Source of the DNA: Alphaproteobacteria bacterium
Lineage (GTDB): Bacteria; Pseudomonadota; Alphaproteobacteria; Sphingomonadales; Emcibacteraceae
Reading direction: 5' to 3'
Assembly (NCBI GenBank): GCA_002401545.1
Contig: NVTJ01000085.1
Location: forward strand, 1 to 11,236
DNA: 11,236 nt
Below are positions 1 through 6,940 of this stretch, in pieces. Made by a program: the position numbers and the translations under genes. The notes beneath the pieces are model-generated. The model was not told where the DNA came from, made no database searches, and saw nothing but the letters and a program-made list of their open reading frames with translations. Position 1 is the stretch's first letter. Each line of letters starts with the position of its first letter.

Positions 1-409
1 CGCCGGATGGCTGATGCACCATGATGCGGGAATTCGGCAGCGAGAACCGCTGTCCCGGCTCCCCCGCCGCAAGCAGCAATGACCCCATGGAACAGGCCTG
101 ACCGATGCAGATGGTGGTAATTTTCGGGCGCACATACTGCATGGTATCATATATTCCCATGCCAGCGGTCACAATGCCGCCCGGTGAATTGATATAAAAG
201 GAAATATCTTTTTTAGGGTTTTCAGCTTCCAGAAACAGCAACTGGGCTGTTATCAGGCCGGCGACCTGGTCATTCACCTGACCGGTAAGAAAGATAATTC
301 TTTCCTTTAGCAGCCGGGAAAAAATATCATATGACCGCTCCCCGCGACTGGTCTGCTCCACAACCATGGGCACCAGTGTATTCATATATGTATCCGTCAA
401 GTCGTTCAT
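1..409 (-). CDS. clpP: ATP-dependent Clp protease proteolytic subunit ClpP (partial, 3' end outside window)
   Basis: ClpP forms the tetradecameric serine-protease chamber of the cytosolic ClpXP/ClpAP machines that degrade unfolded and tagged proteins. The visible 136 residues start MNDLTDTYMNTLVPMVVEQT and include the family stretches FYINSPGG (71-78) and GQACSMGS (103-110), holding the catalytic Ser107, and RIMVHQPSG (128-136), holding His132. The Ser-His spacing of 25 matches E. coli ClpP. The catalytic Asp and roughly the last 60 to 70 residues lie beyond base 1. The ATG at 407-409 is chosen because a GGAAGG ribosome binding site sits at 415-420. The alphaproteobacterial ClpP usually has a slightly extended N-terminus like this one, which is cleaved off during maturation (family knowledge). 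The gene lies 82 bases downstream of tig on the same strand, the common tig-clpP(-clpX) order; clpX is expected next but is not in the window. Confidence 0.97.
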   Translation of the reverse strand, partial: MNDLTDTYMNTLVPMVVEQTSRGERSYDIFSRLLKERIIFLTGQVNDQVAGLITAQLLFLEAENPKKDISFYINSPGGIVTAGMGIYDTMQYVRPKITTICIGQACSMGSLLLAAGEPGQRFSLPNSRIMVHQPSG

Positions 410-485
410 ATCAGCCTTCCTGCTTTTAAGTGATCCGGGCCACCCTACCAAACGCCCGTCACCAAATTCTTAATTTTTCCAGCCT

Positions 486-503
486 GCCGGTTTATTTTCC
501 GGC
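486..503 (-). other. GC hairpin spanning the tig stop codon
   Basis: A perfect 5-bp stem (GCCGG at 486-490, CCGGC at 499-503) with an 8-base A/T loop contains the TAA stop of tig. No T-run follows on the minus strand (the next bases are AGGCTGGAAAAATTAAG), so it does not look like an intrinsic terminator. It could stabilise the 3' end of a processed tig message or simply be incidental. The rest of the 82-base tig-clpP gap shows the clpP ribosome binding site and no promoter I can defend. Confidence 0.3.
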
Positions 504-1988
504 CTTGGTCTTTTTGGTGGCGGCCTTCTTTGCCGGGGCTTTTTTAACAGCCGTTTTTTTCGCCGGGTCTTTTTTTGCCGGAGATTTTGTAGTGGCTTTT
601 TTCTTCGTTGGCTTCTTCGCTGGTTTTTGAGCCGTATCTTCTGCTTCTTCGGCTTCGATAGCCGCAATCAGTTCATCACGGGAAACCGGTTTATCGTTAA
701 CCTCGGCCAGTTCCAGAATGAAGTCCACCACTTTTTCTTCAAACAACGGCGCGCGCATCTGTGCCATGGCCTGCAGATTTTGCTGGTAAAACTCAAAAAC
801 CTTCTTTTCCTCACCCGGATAGCGGCGGGCTTCCATGGAAATCTGGCGGGTAACTTCTTCCTGAGAGACCGTAACCTCGTTCTTCTGACCTATTTCAGAC
901 AACAGCAGACCAAGACGTACCCGGCGCACGGCAATATTCTGATATTCTGCTTTCACATCATCACCGGGTTCCGCGATGTCTTCCGGTTTTGCCTGCGGGT
1001 TTCCTTCCAGCGCTTCGCGGTGAAGGTCCATTTTCAACTGTTGCCATATCTGGCTGAATTCCATCTCAACCATAGATTCCGGCACATCAAAGGACACTTT
1101 CTCCGCCAACAGGTCAAGAAGACCGCGTTTCAATTTGGTGCGGGCAAGACCCTGATTTTCCTGCTCAACCTGCTTTTTCACCAGATCTTTCAGGGCATCA
1201 AGATTTTCCAGACCGAATTTTTTGGCCATATCGTCATTAATTTCCACATCGGCAGGTTTTTGCACTTCGTGAACCTTCACGGCAAAGATCGCGTCTTTAC
1301 CGGCAAGATTTTCGGCCTGATAATCTGTGGGAAATGTAACGGTGACATTCTTTTCATCACCGGCCTTAATACCAACCAACTGGGACTCAAAACCGGGAAT
1401 AAAGCTATTGGACCCCAATTCCAGTTGATGGCCTTCTGCGGCACCACCATCGAAAGCCTCCCCATCCACTTTGCCGAGAAAATCCATCAGGACCGCATCC
1501 CCATTCCGGGCCTTATGGCTTTTGGCTGCCTTCTTAAAATTTTTCTGCTGTGACGCGATATTATTCACCGCTTCCATAACCTGATCTTCATCGGCCTCAA
1601 CCACCAGACGCTCCAACTTGAGTTTGCTCAGATCGGGAATATCAAATTCCGGCGTGATCTCTACTTCAATGGAATATTCCAGATCCGAGCCTTCATCAAA
1701 AGAAGTGACCTCGATCTTTGGCTGCATGGCCGGACGGAGCTTGTTTTCATCCAGAGCTTCCTGTGACGTGGTTTTTATGACCTCATCCAGCACCTGACCC
1801 AGAAGATTTTTACCATGGAGTTTTTTCAGTAACGACAGGGGCGCTTTGCCGGGCCTAAAGCCAGGCATTTTAATCTGACCCTGAATTTTTTTCACTTCCA
1901 CATCAATTTTTGCGTCAATGTCACCTGCGGAAATAACAACTTTATATCCGCGTTTCAAGCCTTCTGAAATTGTTTCGGTTACCTGCAT
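492..1988 (-). CDS. tig: Trigger factor (ribosome-associated chaperone and peptidyl-prolyl isomerase) with Lys/Ala-rich C-terminal tail
   Basis: Trigger factor binds the ribosome exit tunnel (protein L23) and shields nascent chains. The protein is 498 aa against about 430 in E. coli. The N-terminal domain (about 1-130) holds the ribosome-binding signature GFRPGK at 43-48. The FKBP-type isomerase domain is about 160-245, with GSNSFIPGFE at 192-201. The helical substrate-binding C-domain is about 246-450. Residues 455-498 form a low-complexity tail of repeated PAKK, TKK and KKA units ending KTKAGK, which explains the extra length. The open frame runs upstream to an ATG at 2058-2060, but the homologous N-terminus MQVTETISEGLKRGYKV begins at 1988, so that start is used; an AGAG lies 5 bases before it. 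The gene is 83 bases downstream of tRNA-Leu and upstream of clpP on the same strand. Confidence 0.96.
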   Translation of the reverse strand: MQVTETISEGLKRGYKVVISAGDIDAKIDVEVKKIQGQIKMPGFRPGKAPLSLLKKLHGKNLLGQVLDEVIKTTSQEALDENKLRPAMQPKIEVTSFDEGSDLEYSIEVEITPEFDIPDLSKLKLERLVVEADEDQVMEAVNNIASQQKNFKKAAKSHKARNGDAVLMDFLGKVDGEAFDGGAAEGHQLELGSNSFIPGFESQLVGIKAGDEKNVTVTFPTDYQAENLAGKDAIFAVKVHEVQKPADVEINDDMAKKFGLENLDALKDLVKKQVEQENQGLARTKLKRGLLDLLAEKVSFDVPESMVEMEFSQIWQQLKMDLHREALEGNPQAKPEDIAEPGDDVKAEYQNIAVRRVRLGLLLSEIGQKNEVTVSQEEVTRQISMEARRYPGEEKKVFEFYQQNLQAMAQMRAPLFEEKVVDFILELAEVNDKPVSRDELIAAIEAEEAEDTAQKPAKKPTKKKATTKSPAKKDPAKKTAVKKAPAKKAATKKTKAGK

Positions 1989-2071
1989 GATTACTCTGCT
2001 TTTTCTCTGTTTTCTCTGGAGGCCAACAGGCCCGTTTATTGTTAAGGCACAATTCACCATAATGTGTAATA

Positions 2072-2156
2072 TGGTGCGGGTGAAGGGACTTGAACCCCCA
2101 CGTCATAAGACACTAGAACCTAAATCTAGCGCGTCTACCAATTTCGCCACACCCGC
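2072..2156 (-). tRNA. tRNA-Leu, anticodon UAG
   Basis: An 85-base gene including an encoded 3' CCA (2072-2074). The acceptor arm GCGGGTG (from 2156) pairs with CACCCGC, and A73 is the discriminator expected for leucine. The anticodon stem CTAGA/TCTAG encloses the loop TTTAGGT, giving anticodon UAG, which reads CUA and by wobble other CUN codons. The long variable region and the T-arm GGGGGTTCAAGTCCC type sequence fit a class II tRNA-Leu. It sits between the NAD(P)HX repair gene (58-base gap) and tig (83-base gap), all on the minus strand, so it may be processed from a shared transcript. No strong promoter of its own was recognised in 2157-2214. Confidence 0.97.
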
Positions 2157-2214
2157 TGTTTTTTTCGTTCATATGGTCGAATCTTCATATATGTTGGTCT
2201 TTATAGCCATTTAA

Positions 2215-3729
2215 TTACAAATTTCCACAGAAAAAATGCCTTTCCGAAATATATCGCAATACTTCGGGGATTTGACCCTCAATATCCTCTGAAATCAGAC
2301 CATAGCCAAAGGCCGTGGCTGCCGCGCCATGTATCCATACCGCCGCGCAGGCTGCCTCAAAGGCCGGCATGCCCTGCGCCATAAGACCCAGACAAACCCC
2401 GGCCAGCACGTCACCCGAACCCGCCGTTGCCAGCGTCGGCGGCGCCGTATCGTTAATGACTACCCGGCCATCCGGGCTGGTAATAACCGTATCGGGGCCT
2501 TTATAGATGATGACCGCCCCTGCTCTGACGGCGGCCTGTCGTGCCGATGCCAGCTTGTCATAGCCCATAAGGTCCGGGAACAGACGGGAAAATTCACCGC
2601 CATGCGGGGTCAATACCGGCATATGGTCCGATTTTTTTATGGCCTTGAAAAGCACATCCGGTTTTTGGGAAAACACCGTTAATCCATCCGCGTCAATCAC
2701 ACAGTGGCGATCTGCCGCAAGGATTTTCAGTACATGGGATTTTGTCTGCCCGGTCACGCCGCACCCCGGCCCGACGCACCAATAGTTCAACCGCCCGTCG
2801 GCCAGAAGACCATCAATGTCGCCGTCCCCGGCAAAAGGCTTGATCATCACCGCTGTCAATTGGGCCGCATGGGCTGGTACCGCCTCATGCGGGCAGGTGA
2901 TACTGACCAGTCCGGCACCAATCCTCAGCGCCGCCCCGGCCGCAAGACGGGCCGCGCCGCCACTCGCCGCGCCACCACTGATCACTGCCGCATATCCTCT
3001 GCTATATTTATGGCCATCTGCTATGGCCACAGGAAACCGGTCAAGCCAGATTTCCGGATCATTGCGGTGGATTTTGGGGTCTATATCCTTTAAAATTCTT
3101 TCCGCAATACCAATATCCACAACCACCAGATCGCCGCAATATTCTTTGCCCGGATAAAGCAGATGCCCCGGTTTTTTTCTGAAAAATGTCACCGTGGAAT
3201 CCGCGCGAAAGGCCGCGCCGCGTATCTGACCGCTGTTACCATCCACGCCGGACGGCACATCCACCGCCACCACCCTGCCGTCAAGGCTGTTGATTTCATC
3301 AATCAGCCCCACAAGCGGTCCTTCAATGGGACGGCAAAGGCCGGCCCCAAAAATGGCATCAACCACAAGCCCGTGATCTCCAACCTTTATATCCCTGGCC
3401 TTTAAAGGCAGGATTGCACCCTGCCATTTGGCGGCCATGATTGCCGCATCACCGGACAGATTCTCTCTCGCCCCCAAAAGGGCAAGCTCCACATCCCATC
3501 CGGCCTCTTTCAGATGGCGGGCAATGACAAAACCATCACCGCCATTATTGCCCGGACCGCATAACACCAGCGTCTTCCCCTGATCATAGCGATGCATGAT
3601 ATGCCGTGTCACCGCAAGACCAGCCGCTTCCATAAGGTCTGCGCCCAAAATACCGGAGCGGATCGCAAGTTGATCCGCCCGCGCCATTTCTTCCACTGTC
3701 AATAAAGCATTTCGCCCCCTCGGGGTCAT
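2215..3729 (-). CDS. nnrDE: Bifunctional NAD(P)HX epimerase / ADP-dependent NAD(P)HX dehydratase
   Basis: This cytosolic metabolite-repair enzyme reconverts hydrated, inactive NADHX and NADPHX to NAD(P)H. The N-terminal YjeF/NnrE domain (about 1-215) epimerises R- and S-forms; it shows GPGNNGGDGF at 58-67 and the VDVPSGVDG stretch at 156-164. The C-terminal ribokinase-like NnrD domain (about 225-504) dehydrates S-NAD(P)HX using ADP; it shows GHKYSRG at 239-245, DADGL at 346-350, TPHGGEFSRLF at 374-384, YKGPDTVI at 409-416 and the GSGD motif at 437-440 with its likely catalytic Asp440. The 504-aa length is normal for the fused form. The ATG at 3727-3729 is set by a GGAG 7 bases upstream. That site shares its first G with the stop codon of the upstream 85-aa gene, suggesting coupled translation. 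Both domains look intact. Confidence 0.95.
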   Translation of the reverse strand: MTPRGRNALLTVEEMARADQLAIRSGILGADLMEAAGLAVTRHIMHRYDQGKTLVLCGPGNNGGDGFVIARHLKEAGWDVELALLGARENLSGDAAIMAAKWQGAILPLKARDIKVGDHGLVVDAIFGAGLCRPIEGPLVGLIDEINSLDGRVVAVDVPSGVDGNSGQIRGAAFRADSTVTFFRKKPGHLLYPGKEYCGDLVVVDIGIAERILKDIDPKIHRNDPEIWLDRFPVAIADGHKYSRGYAAVISGGAASGGAARLAAGAALRIGAGLVSITCPHEAVPAHAAQLTAVMIKPFAGDGDIDGLLADGRLNYWCVGPGCGVTGQTKSHVLKILAADRHCVIDADGLTVFSQKPDVLFKAIKKSDHMPVLTPHGGEFSRLFPDLMGYDKLASARQAAVRAGAVIIYKGPDTVITSPDGRVVINDTAPPTLATAGSGDVLAGVCLGLMAQGMPAFEAACAAVWIHGAAATAFGYGLISEDIEGQIPEVLRYISERHFFCGNL

Positions 3730-3736
3730 AAGAAAG

Positions 3737-3740
3737 CTCC
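3737..3740 (-). promoter_or_regulatory. Ribosome binding site of the NAD(P)HX repair gene, fused to the upstream stop codon
   Basis: The minus-strand sequence reads TAGGAGCTTTCTTATG. TAG (3740-3742) ends the 85-aa gene, and its G is the first base of the GGAG Shine-Dalgarno site. The start codon follows after 7 bases. This layout places a terminating ribosome on the initiation site of the next gene. Confidence 0.8.
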
Positions 3741-3997
3741 TATTTTTGAGAGGCTATCCATTCATTGACCCTGTCTTCAAGAATAGATAACGGCAAGGCC
3801 CCGTCATCCCCATCACTGAAAGGAGCACCGGTTAAAATATTTTTTGCGTCATCCTCAAGAGAGATCTGGAATTCAGGGCTGGCCCTCACATCACGCATAA
3901 AGACTTTTTCAATATGCGTCGGCAGTCGTTCCGATTCTGTCTGCGGGACTTCGGACCCCATGCCCTGTTCCGTTGTTGTTATCAGGGAAGATTTCAT
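3740..3997 (-). CDS. Small hypothetical protein (85 aa), upstream of the NAD(P)HX repair gene
   Basis: I do not recognise this family. It is a soluble, acidic protein with no membrane segment or signal peptide. The first 25 residues are polar and probably disordered. The middle and end (about 28-83) contain HIEKVFMRDVRASPEF, ISLEDDAKNIL and ILEDRVNEWIASQK, which look like amphipathic helices. A coding assignment is supported by the ATG at 3995-3997, a GGGA about 9 bases before it, and a stop codon fused to the next gene's ribosome binding site. The complementary strand also holds an 83-aa open frame (3765-4016), but it lacks this context and is treated as a shadow. A helical adaptor or regulator is conceivable but unproven. 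Confidence 0.65.
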   Translation of the reverse strand: MKSSLITTTEQGMGSEVPQTESERLPTHIEKVFMRDVRASPEFQISLEDDAKNILTGAPFSDGDDGALPLSILEDRVNEWIASQK

Positions 3998-4127
3998 TTT
4001 ATTATCCCGATTGTGAACTTATTGTGAATTGTTTGTTGCACTGGAAAAAACTATATCAAGGATTATATGTGAAGTCCCGTACAAATGATAAATGTTATCA
4101 GACAACACTAATTATGGCTGAAGTGAA
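3998..4127. promoter_or_regulatory. Divergent intergenic region with direct repeats and a palindrome
   Basis: This 130-base gap separates the minus-strand 85-aa gene from the plus-strand flippase gene. ATTGTGAA occurs twice, at 4010-4017 and 4021-4028, exactly 11 bases apart (one helical turn), and the core TGTGAA recurs at 4068-4073. A perfect palindrome TGATAA-ATG-TTATCA covers 4086-4100. On the minus strand a consensus TATAAT lies at 4062-4067; the TTATCA read from 4086-4091 falls 18 bases upstream of it, so the palindrome would overlap the -35 region of a promoter for the 85-aa/nnrDE transcript. No convincing plus-strand promoter was found. The regulator is unknown. Confidence 0.4.
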
Positions 4128-5618
4128 GTGAAACTGACTGAGAATAATCAAAAGGACCTGTTAAAGGGGGCAGCGGCCAACCTGTTTGGCTTTATCGTCA
4201 GGCTCGGCGCACGACTGCCGTTTCTTTTTGTTGTTGCCCTGCTCTATGGCAAGGAAATATTCGGCCAGTATCTGTTTGCCGTAACCAGCGTTGAAACCTT
4301 AGGCGCAGTTATCCTGTTCGGTTTTAAAAGGTCGCTGTTTCATTTTTTTAATGATGACCTGCACCGGGGTGACAGGACGGCGGTTTATAATACGGTCCTG
4401 ACCGCAATGGTTGTCTGTCTGGGTATTGGCGCGGCCGTCATCATTCCGGTTTATTTGTGGAAAGATTTTCTTTTTCAGTTTTTCCCCGGTGATATGGCCA
4501 AAGGCGTTTTTATTCTATTGCCGGCAGCGCTCCTTCATGCCCTTGTAGAAATACTGTTAACCGCCACAAGAGCCGCGCGGAAAATGCGCTATGAGGTGAC
4601 GGCAAAGAGCCTTATTGAGCCTTATACACTGTTAATATTTTCAGCCGGATTATTTTTCCTTGATCACGTGGATAGCGGGCTTTTCATTGCCTATTGGCTG
4701 ATGAATGTCAGCATATTCATCTATGCGCTCTATGCCTTTGGCAGGGTATATGAAAAGAATATCCGGGTCTGGCGCGGCATTTCCTGGAACCGGATGAAGG
4801 CGATGACCGTCTTTTCCGCCCCAACGGCAGCCTATGACCTCATCGGCGTCCTGACCCTTCGTATTGATATTTATTTTCTGGCCGCCCTTGTTTCACCGGG
4901 GGCCTTGGGCATTTATGGCATAGCCCTCCAGATTGTAACGATTGTCAAAAAAATACGCCAGAGCTTTGACCCCATACTGGAGCCTGTTATTTCCCATAGC
5001 CTGAAACAAGCCAGCCTGCAGAATGTCAGCAAAGAACTGTCACAGGTCAGCTATTGGATATTTTTAATCCAGGCCATGATATTCACCCTGCTGCTTTTCT
5101 ATGGCAATGGTCTGCTCGGTCTGTTCGATGCGGCGGGGGAAAATGCCGGCCTTACCCTTCTGCTTCTGGTCGGTGCCATCATTATACAGGGGAGTTTTGG
5201 GCTGAGTGAGCTTATCTTCCTCTATAAAAAACCAACCATAAATCCCATGTTATCCCTTGTGATTTTAGTGTTTCACACCGGTCTTTGTTATTTTATGATA
5301 CGGGAATTTGGCATCGTGGGCGCTGCGGCCAGCCTGCTTGTTTCCTATTCTGTTACCGAATGTATCCGGCTTGTCCTGATCAAATATTTTTTCAATATCT
5401 TCCCCTTTCAGCCGATAATTTTACAACCCGTTGCCATGTCGGGCATCCTTCTGGGTTATTTATCGCTCCTGTCTTCCTTCACGGAATTACAGTCAGTATC
5501 AGGTCTTGTTTTTGGCATCATCGGCGGAATCCTGGTTTATTTTCTTTCCTTTTTTATTATTGCACAAAAAGAAAAAAAGTTTATTCTCTTGAAAAAATTA
5601 AGGTTAAAGAAGTCATAA
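4128..5618 (+). CDS. Polysaccharide/lipid flippase-like membrane protein (MOP/Wzx-type superfamily)
   Basis: A 496-aa polytopic inner-membrane protein. About 12 to 14 hydrophobic segments can be drawn, roughly 17-40, 46-66, 88-110, 126-146, 163-180, 186-204, 226-246, 248-272, 309-325, 340-362, 373-390, 394-418, 431-449 and 457-479. The short cytosolic start, the Lys-rich end KKLRLKKS and the overall layout match the Wzx/RfbX-type exporters, which flip lipid-linked saccharides across the membrane (family-level judgement; no substrate can be read). The start is GTG at 4128-4130: a TGA at 4119-4121 closes the frame just upstream and no ATG occurs before about residue 94. The ribosome binding site is weak. 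A 5-codon open frame (4114-4131) ends over this GTG. The downstream CDP-alcohol phosphotransferase starts one base after the stop, so the two genes are probably one operon acting on one lipid or glycan. Confidence 0.8.
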   Translation: MKLTENNQKDLLKGAAANLFGFIVRLGARLPFLFVVALLYGKEIFGQYLFAVTSVETLGAVILFGFKRSLFHFFNDDLHRGDRTAVYNTVLTAMVVCLGIGAAVIIPVYLWKDFLFQFFPGDMAKGVFILLPAALLHALVEILLTATRAARKMRYEVTAKSLIEPYTLLIFSAGLFFLDHVDSGLFIAYWLMNVSIFIYALYAFGRVYEKNIRVWRGISWNRMKAMTVFSAPTAAYDLIGVLTLRIDIYFLAALVSPGALGIYGIALQIVTIVKKIRQSFDPILEPVISHSLKQASLQNVSKELSQVSYWIFLIQAMIFTLLLFYGNGLLGLFDAAGENAGLTLLLLVGAIIIQGSFGLSELIFLYKKPTINPMLSLVILVFHTGLCYFMIREFGIVGAAASLLVSYSVTECIRLVLIKYFFNIFPFQPIILQPVAMSGILLGYLSLLSSFTELQSVSGLVFGIIGGILVYFLSFFIIAQKEKKFILLKKLRLKKS

Positions 5619-5619
5619 T

Positions 5620-6828
5620 ATGAAGGATGCTGTAAGAAATGCTAACGCATTCAAGCCTGCGACTGCTGTCATAAAGGCAAATGCGCGGGGAAATTATATG
5701 GTATCCGCCATCAGCATCCGGGACCGCCTGATCAAAAACTGTGTTTCCTGCGATATAAAAAGGATCATCGTCATCGGCGGCAAAACTGATGGCGAGGGAA
5801 AATCCTATATTGAATATGCCAACGAAAAATCCTCAACCATTGAGCATGTGAGCAAGACCACAGATGTGACCGTTAGCGATAGGGAGGCCACAATCTATGT
5901 AGAAGACGGTTTTTTACTCCACACAGCATTGCTGGAAGAATTTATCGCCTCTGATGCCAAAACCATGAAAAATCCGTCAGATGGTAAAGACATATTCTCA
6001 AAAACCGCCTTTAGTCAACAAGACAAACCGTCAGGCACAGCAGATGAAATATTTGAGGCTGACCCGTTTAAAATCTTTCCCATACAGAGCGATAATCTGC
6101 CGGAAGCCCGTTCAAGGCTGTTTAAATGGTTAAGCAAGGAATCTGACGGCTATATTTCTAAAACCCTGAACCGGCCCATATCGACTTTTTTCAGCCGGTT
6201 CTTTGCCGAATACCCCATCCCCCCTGTCTATTTCACTGCGCTCACGGCAATCCTTGCGCTGGTCATGACATATGTGCTCCTTACAGGTGGAGAGGCCGGT
6301 ATTCTGTGGGGATGTCTTTTATTCCATGTGGCCTCCGTTGTGGATGGCATTGATGGTGAAATTGCCCGGGCCAAATATCAAACCAGTTTTTCAGGGGCAA
6401 AACTTGATACAACCATTGATATGATCACCAATATTTTATTCATGGGAGCCATGAGCTATACCCTGTGGCATACCTACGGCGATAATTATTTAATATATGG
6501 TTTTTACATAGTGGCACTGGCCGTCATGGGGGTTTTGTTAATGACTGCCCTCCTGTATTTTGGTCCTGGCGGCGGTCGGTTTGATATTCTTGCCAATACC
6601 ATTCGGCAGCGCTACACGAACAGGCCCCAAATGTTGAAAATCTTTAATTTCTGCAATTACTTTATAAAAAGAGACGCCTTTGCCTTCCTGTTTGCCATCT
6701 ATGGATTACTTGGACTGGGTAAATATATTCCAGCATTTCTTATTTTCGGACTGGTTGTCTGGAATCTGGCCATCCTCACCAACGCCCGGGCAATATTAAG
6801 CATTGGACGAACAGGGTCAAAAATTTAA
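5620..6828 (+). CDS. CDP-alcohol phosphotransferase with degenerate nucleotidyltransferase-like N-terminal domain
   Basis: A 402-aa membrane enzyme predicted to transfer a phospho-alcohol from a CDP-alcohol to an acceptor alcohol, releasing CMP. The CDP-alcohol phosphotransferase signature D-x2-DG-x2-AR-x8-G-x3-D-x3-D is complete: D242, D245-G246, A249-R250, G259, D263 and D267 (the presumed general base). About six hydrophobic segments span 204-390. The helix before them, SDGYISKTLNRPIST (175-189), resembles the linker of bifunctional inositol-phosphate cytidylyltransferase/transferases. Residues 13-110 recall a nucleotidyltransferase fold (ATAVIKANARG, then a helix, then IKRIIVIGG, then ATIYVEDGFLLHTALLEEFI), but the glycine-rich NTP loop is lost, so this part is probably not catalytic. 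Residues 112-150 look unstructured. The ATG at 5620 follows the flippase stop by one base. Met27 (5698) has a better GGGGA site, but starting there would remove the first strand. Substrate unknown; a polyol or inositol-type head group is inference. Confidence 0.85.
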   Translation: MKDAVRNANAFKPATAVIKANARGNYMVSAISIRDRLIKNCVSCDIKRIIVIGGKTDGEGKSYIEYANEKSSTIEHVSKTTDVTVSDREATIYVEDGFLLHTALLEEFIASDAKTMKNPSDGKDIFSKTAFSQQDKPSGTADEIFEADPFKIFPIQSDNLPEARSRLFKWLSKESDGYISKTLNRPISTFFSRFFAEYPIPPVYFTALTAILALVMTYVLLTGGEAGILWGCLLFHVASVVDGIDGEIARAKYQTSFSGAKLDTTIDMITNILFMGAMSYTLWHTYGDNYLIYGFYIVALAVMGVLLMTALLYFGPGGGRFDILANTIRQRYTNRPQMLKIFNFCNYFIKRDAFAFLFAIYGLLGLGKYIPAFLIFGLVVWNLAILTNARAILSIGRTGSKI

Positions 6829-6940
6829 ATAACCTCATGCTCAACACATAATATTTATCAAAATATTAACATCTTCCCGTCTATATTTTCATCATGCTCA
6901 AAAGTTTGTATGTAAACAAAGAAATGACGGACGCATTAGT
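6829..6940. repeat. Intergenic region with a 10-bp direct repeat flanking an AT palindrome
   Basis: TCATGCTCAA occurs exactly at 6835-6844 and again at 6892-6901, 57 bases apart. Between them lies an all-A/T inverted repeat TAATATTT-ATCA-AAATATTA (6849-6868, 8-bp arms, 4-base loop). No GC-rich terminator hairpin with a T-run is present after the phosphotransferase gene, and no clear sigma-70, sigma-54 or flagellar sigma-28 promoter was recognised. The region probably carries the promoter and control sites of the chemoreceptor gene. Confidence 0.45.

Noticed and set aside
486..503. Intrinsic terminator after tig
   Set aside because: The hairpin has a 5-bp stem but no T-run follows on the minus strand, so only a plain hairpin is reported.
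627..1553. 308-aa open frame on the plus strand
   Set aside because: It lies wholly antisense to tig, is rich in Phe, His and Leu as expected for the complement of a Lys/Glu-rich gene, and shows no domain or ribosome binding site.
1989..2060. 24-residue N-terminal extension of trigger factor
   Set aside because: The conserved N-terminus begins at Met 1988, and the extension has no homologous character.
1918..2214. 98-aa plus-strand frame containing VKGLEPPRHKTLEPKSS
   Set aside because: It is the translation of the antisense of tRNA-Leu, a familiar annotation artefact, and its ends overlap tig.
2329..3405. Several plus-strand frames opposite the NAD(P)HX repair gene
   Set aside because: All are antisense to a fully conserved coding sequence and have Arg/Pro/Ala-rich nonsense composition.
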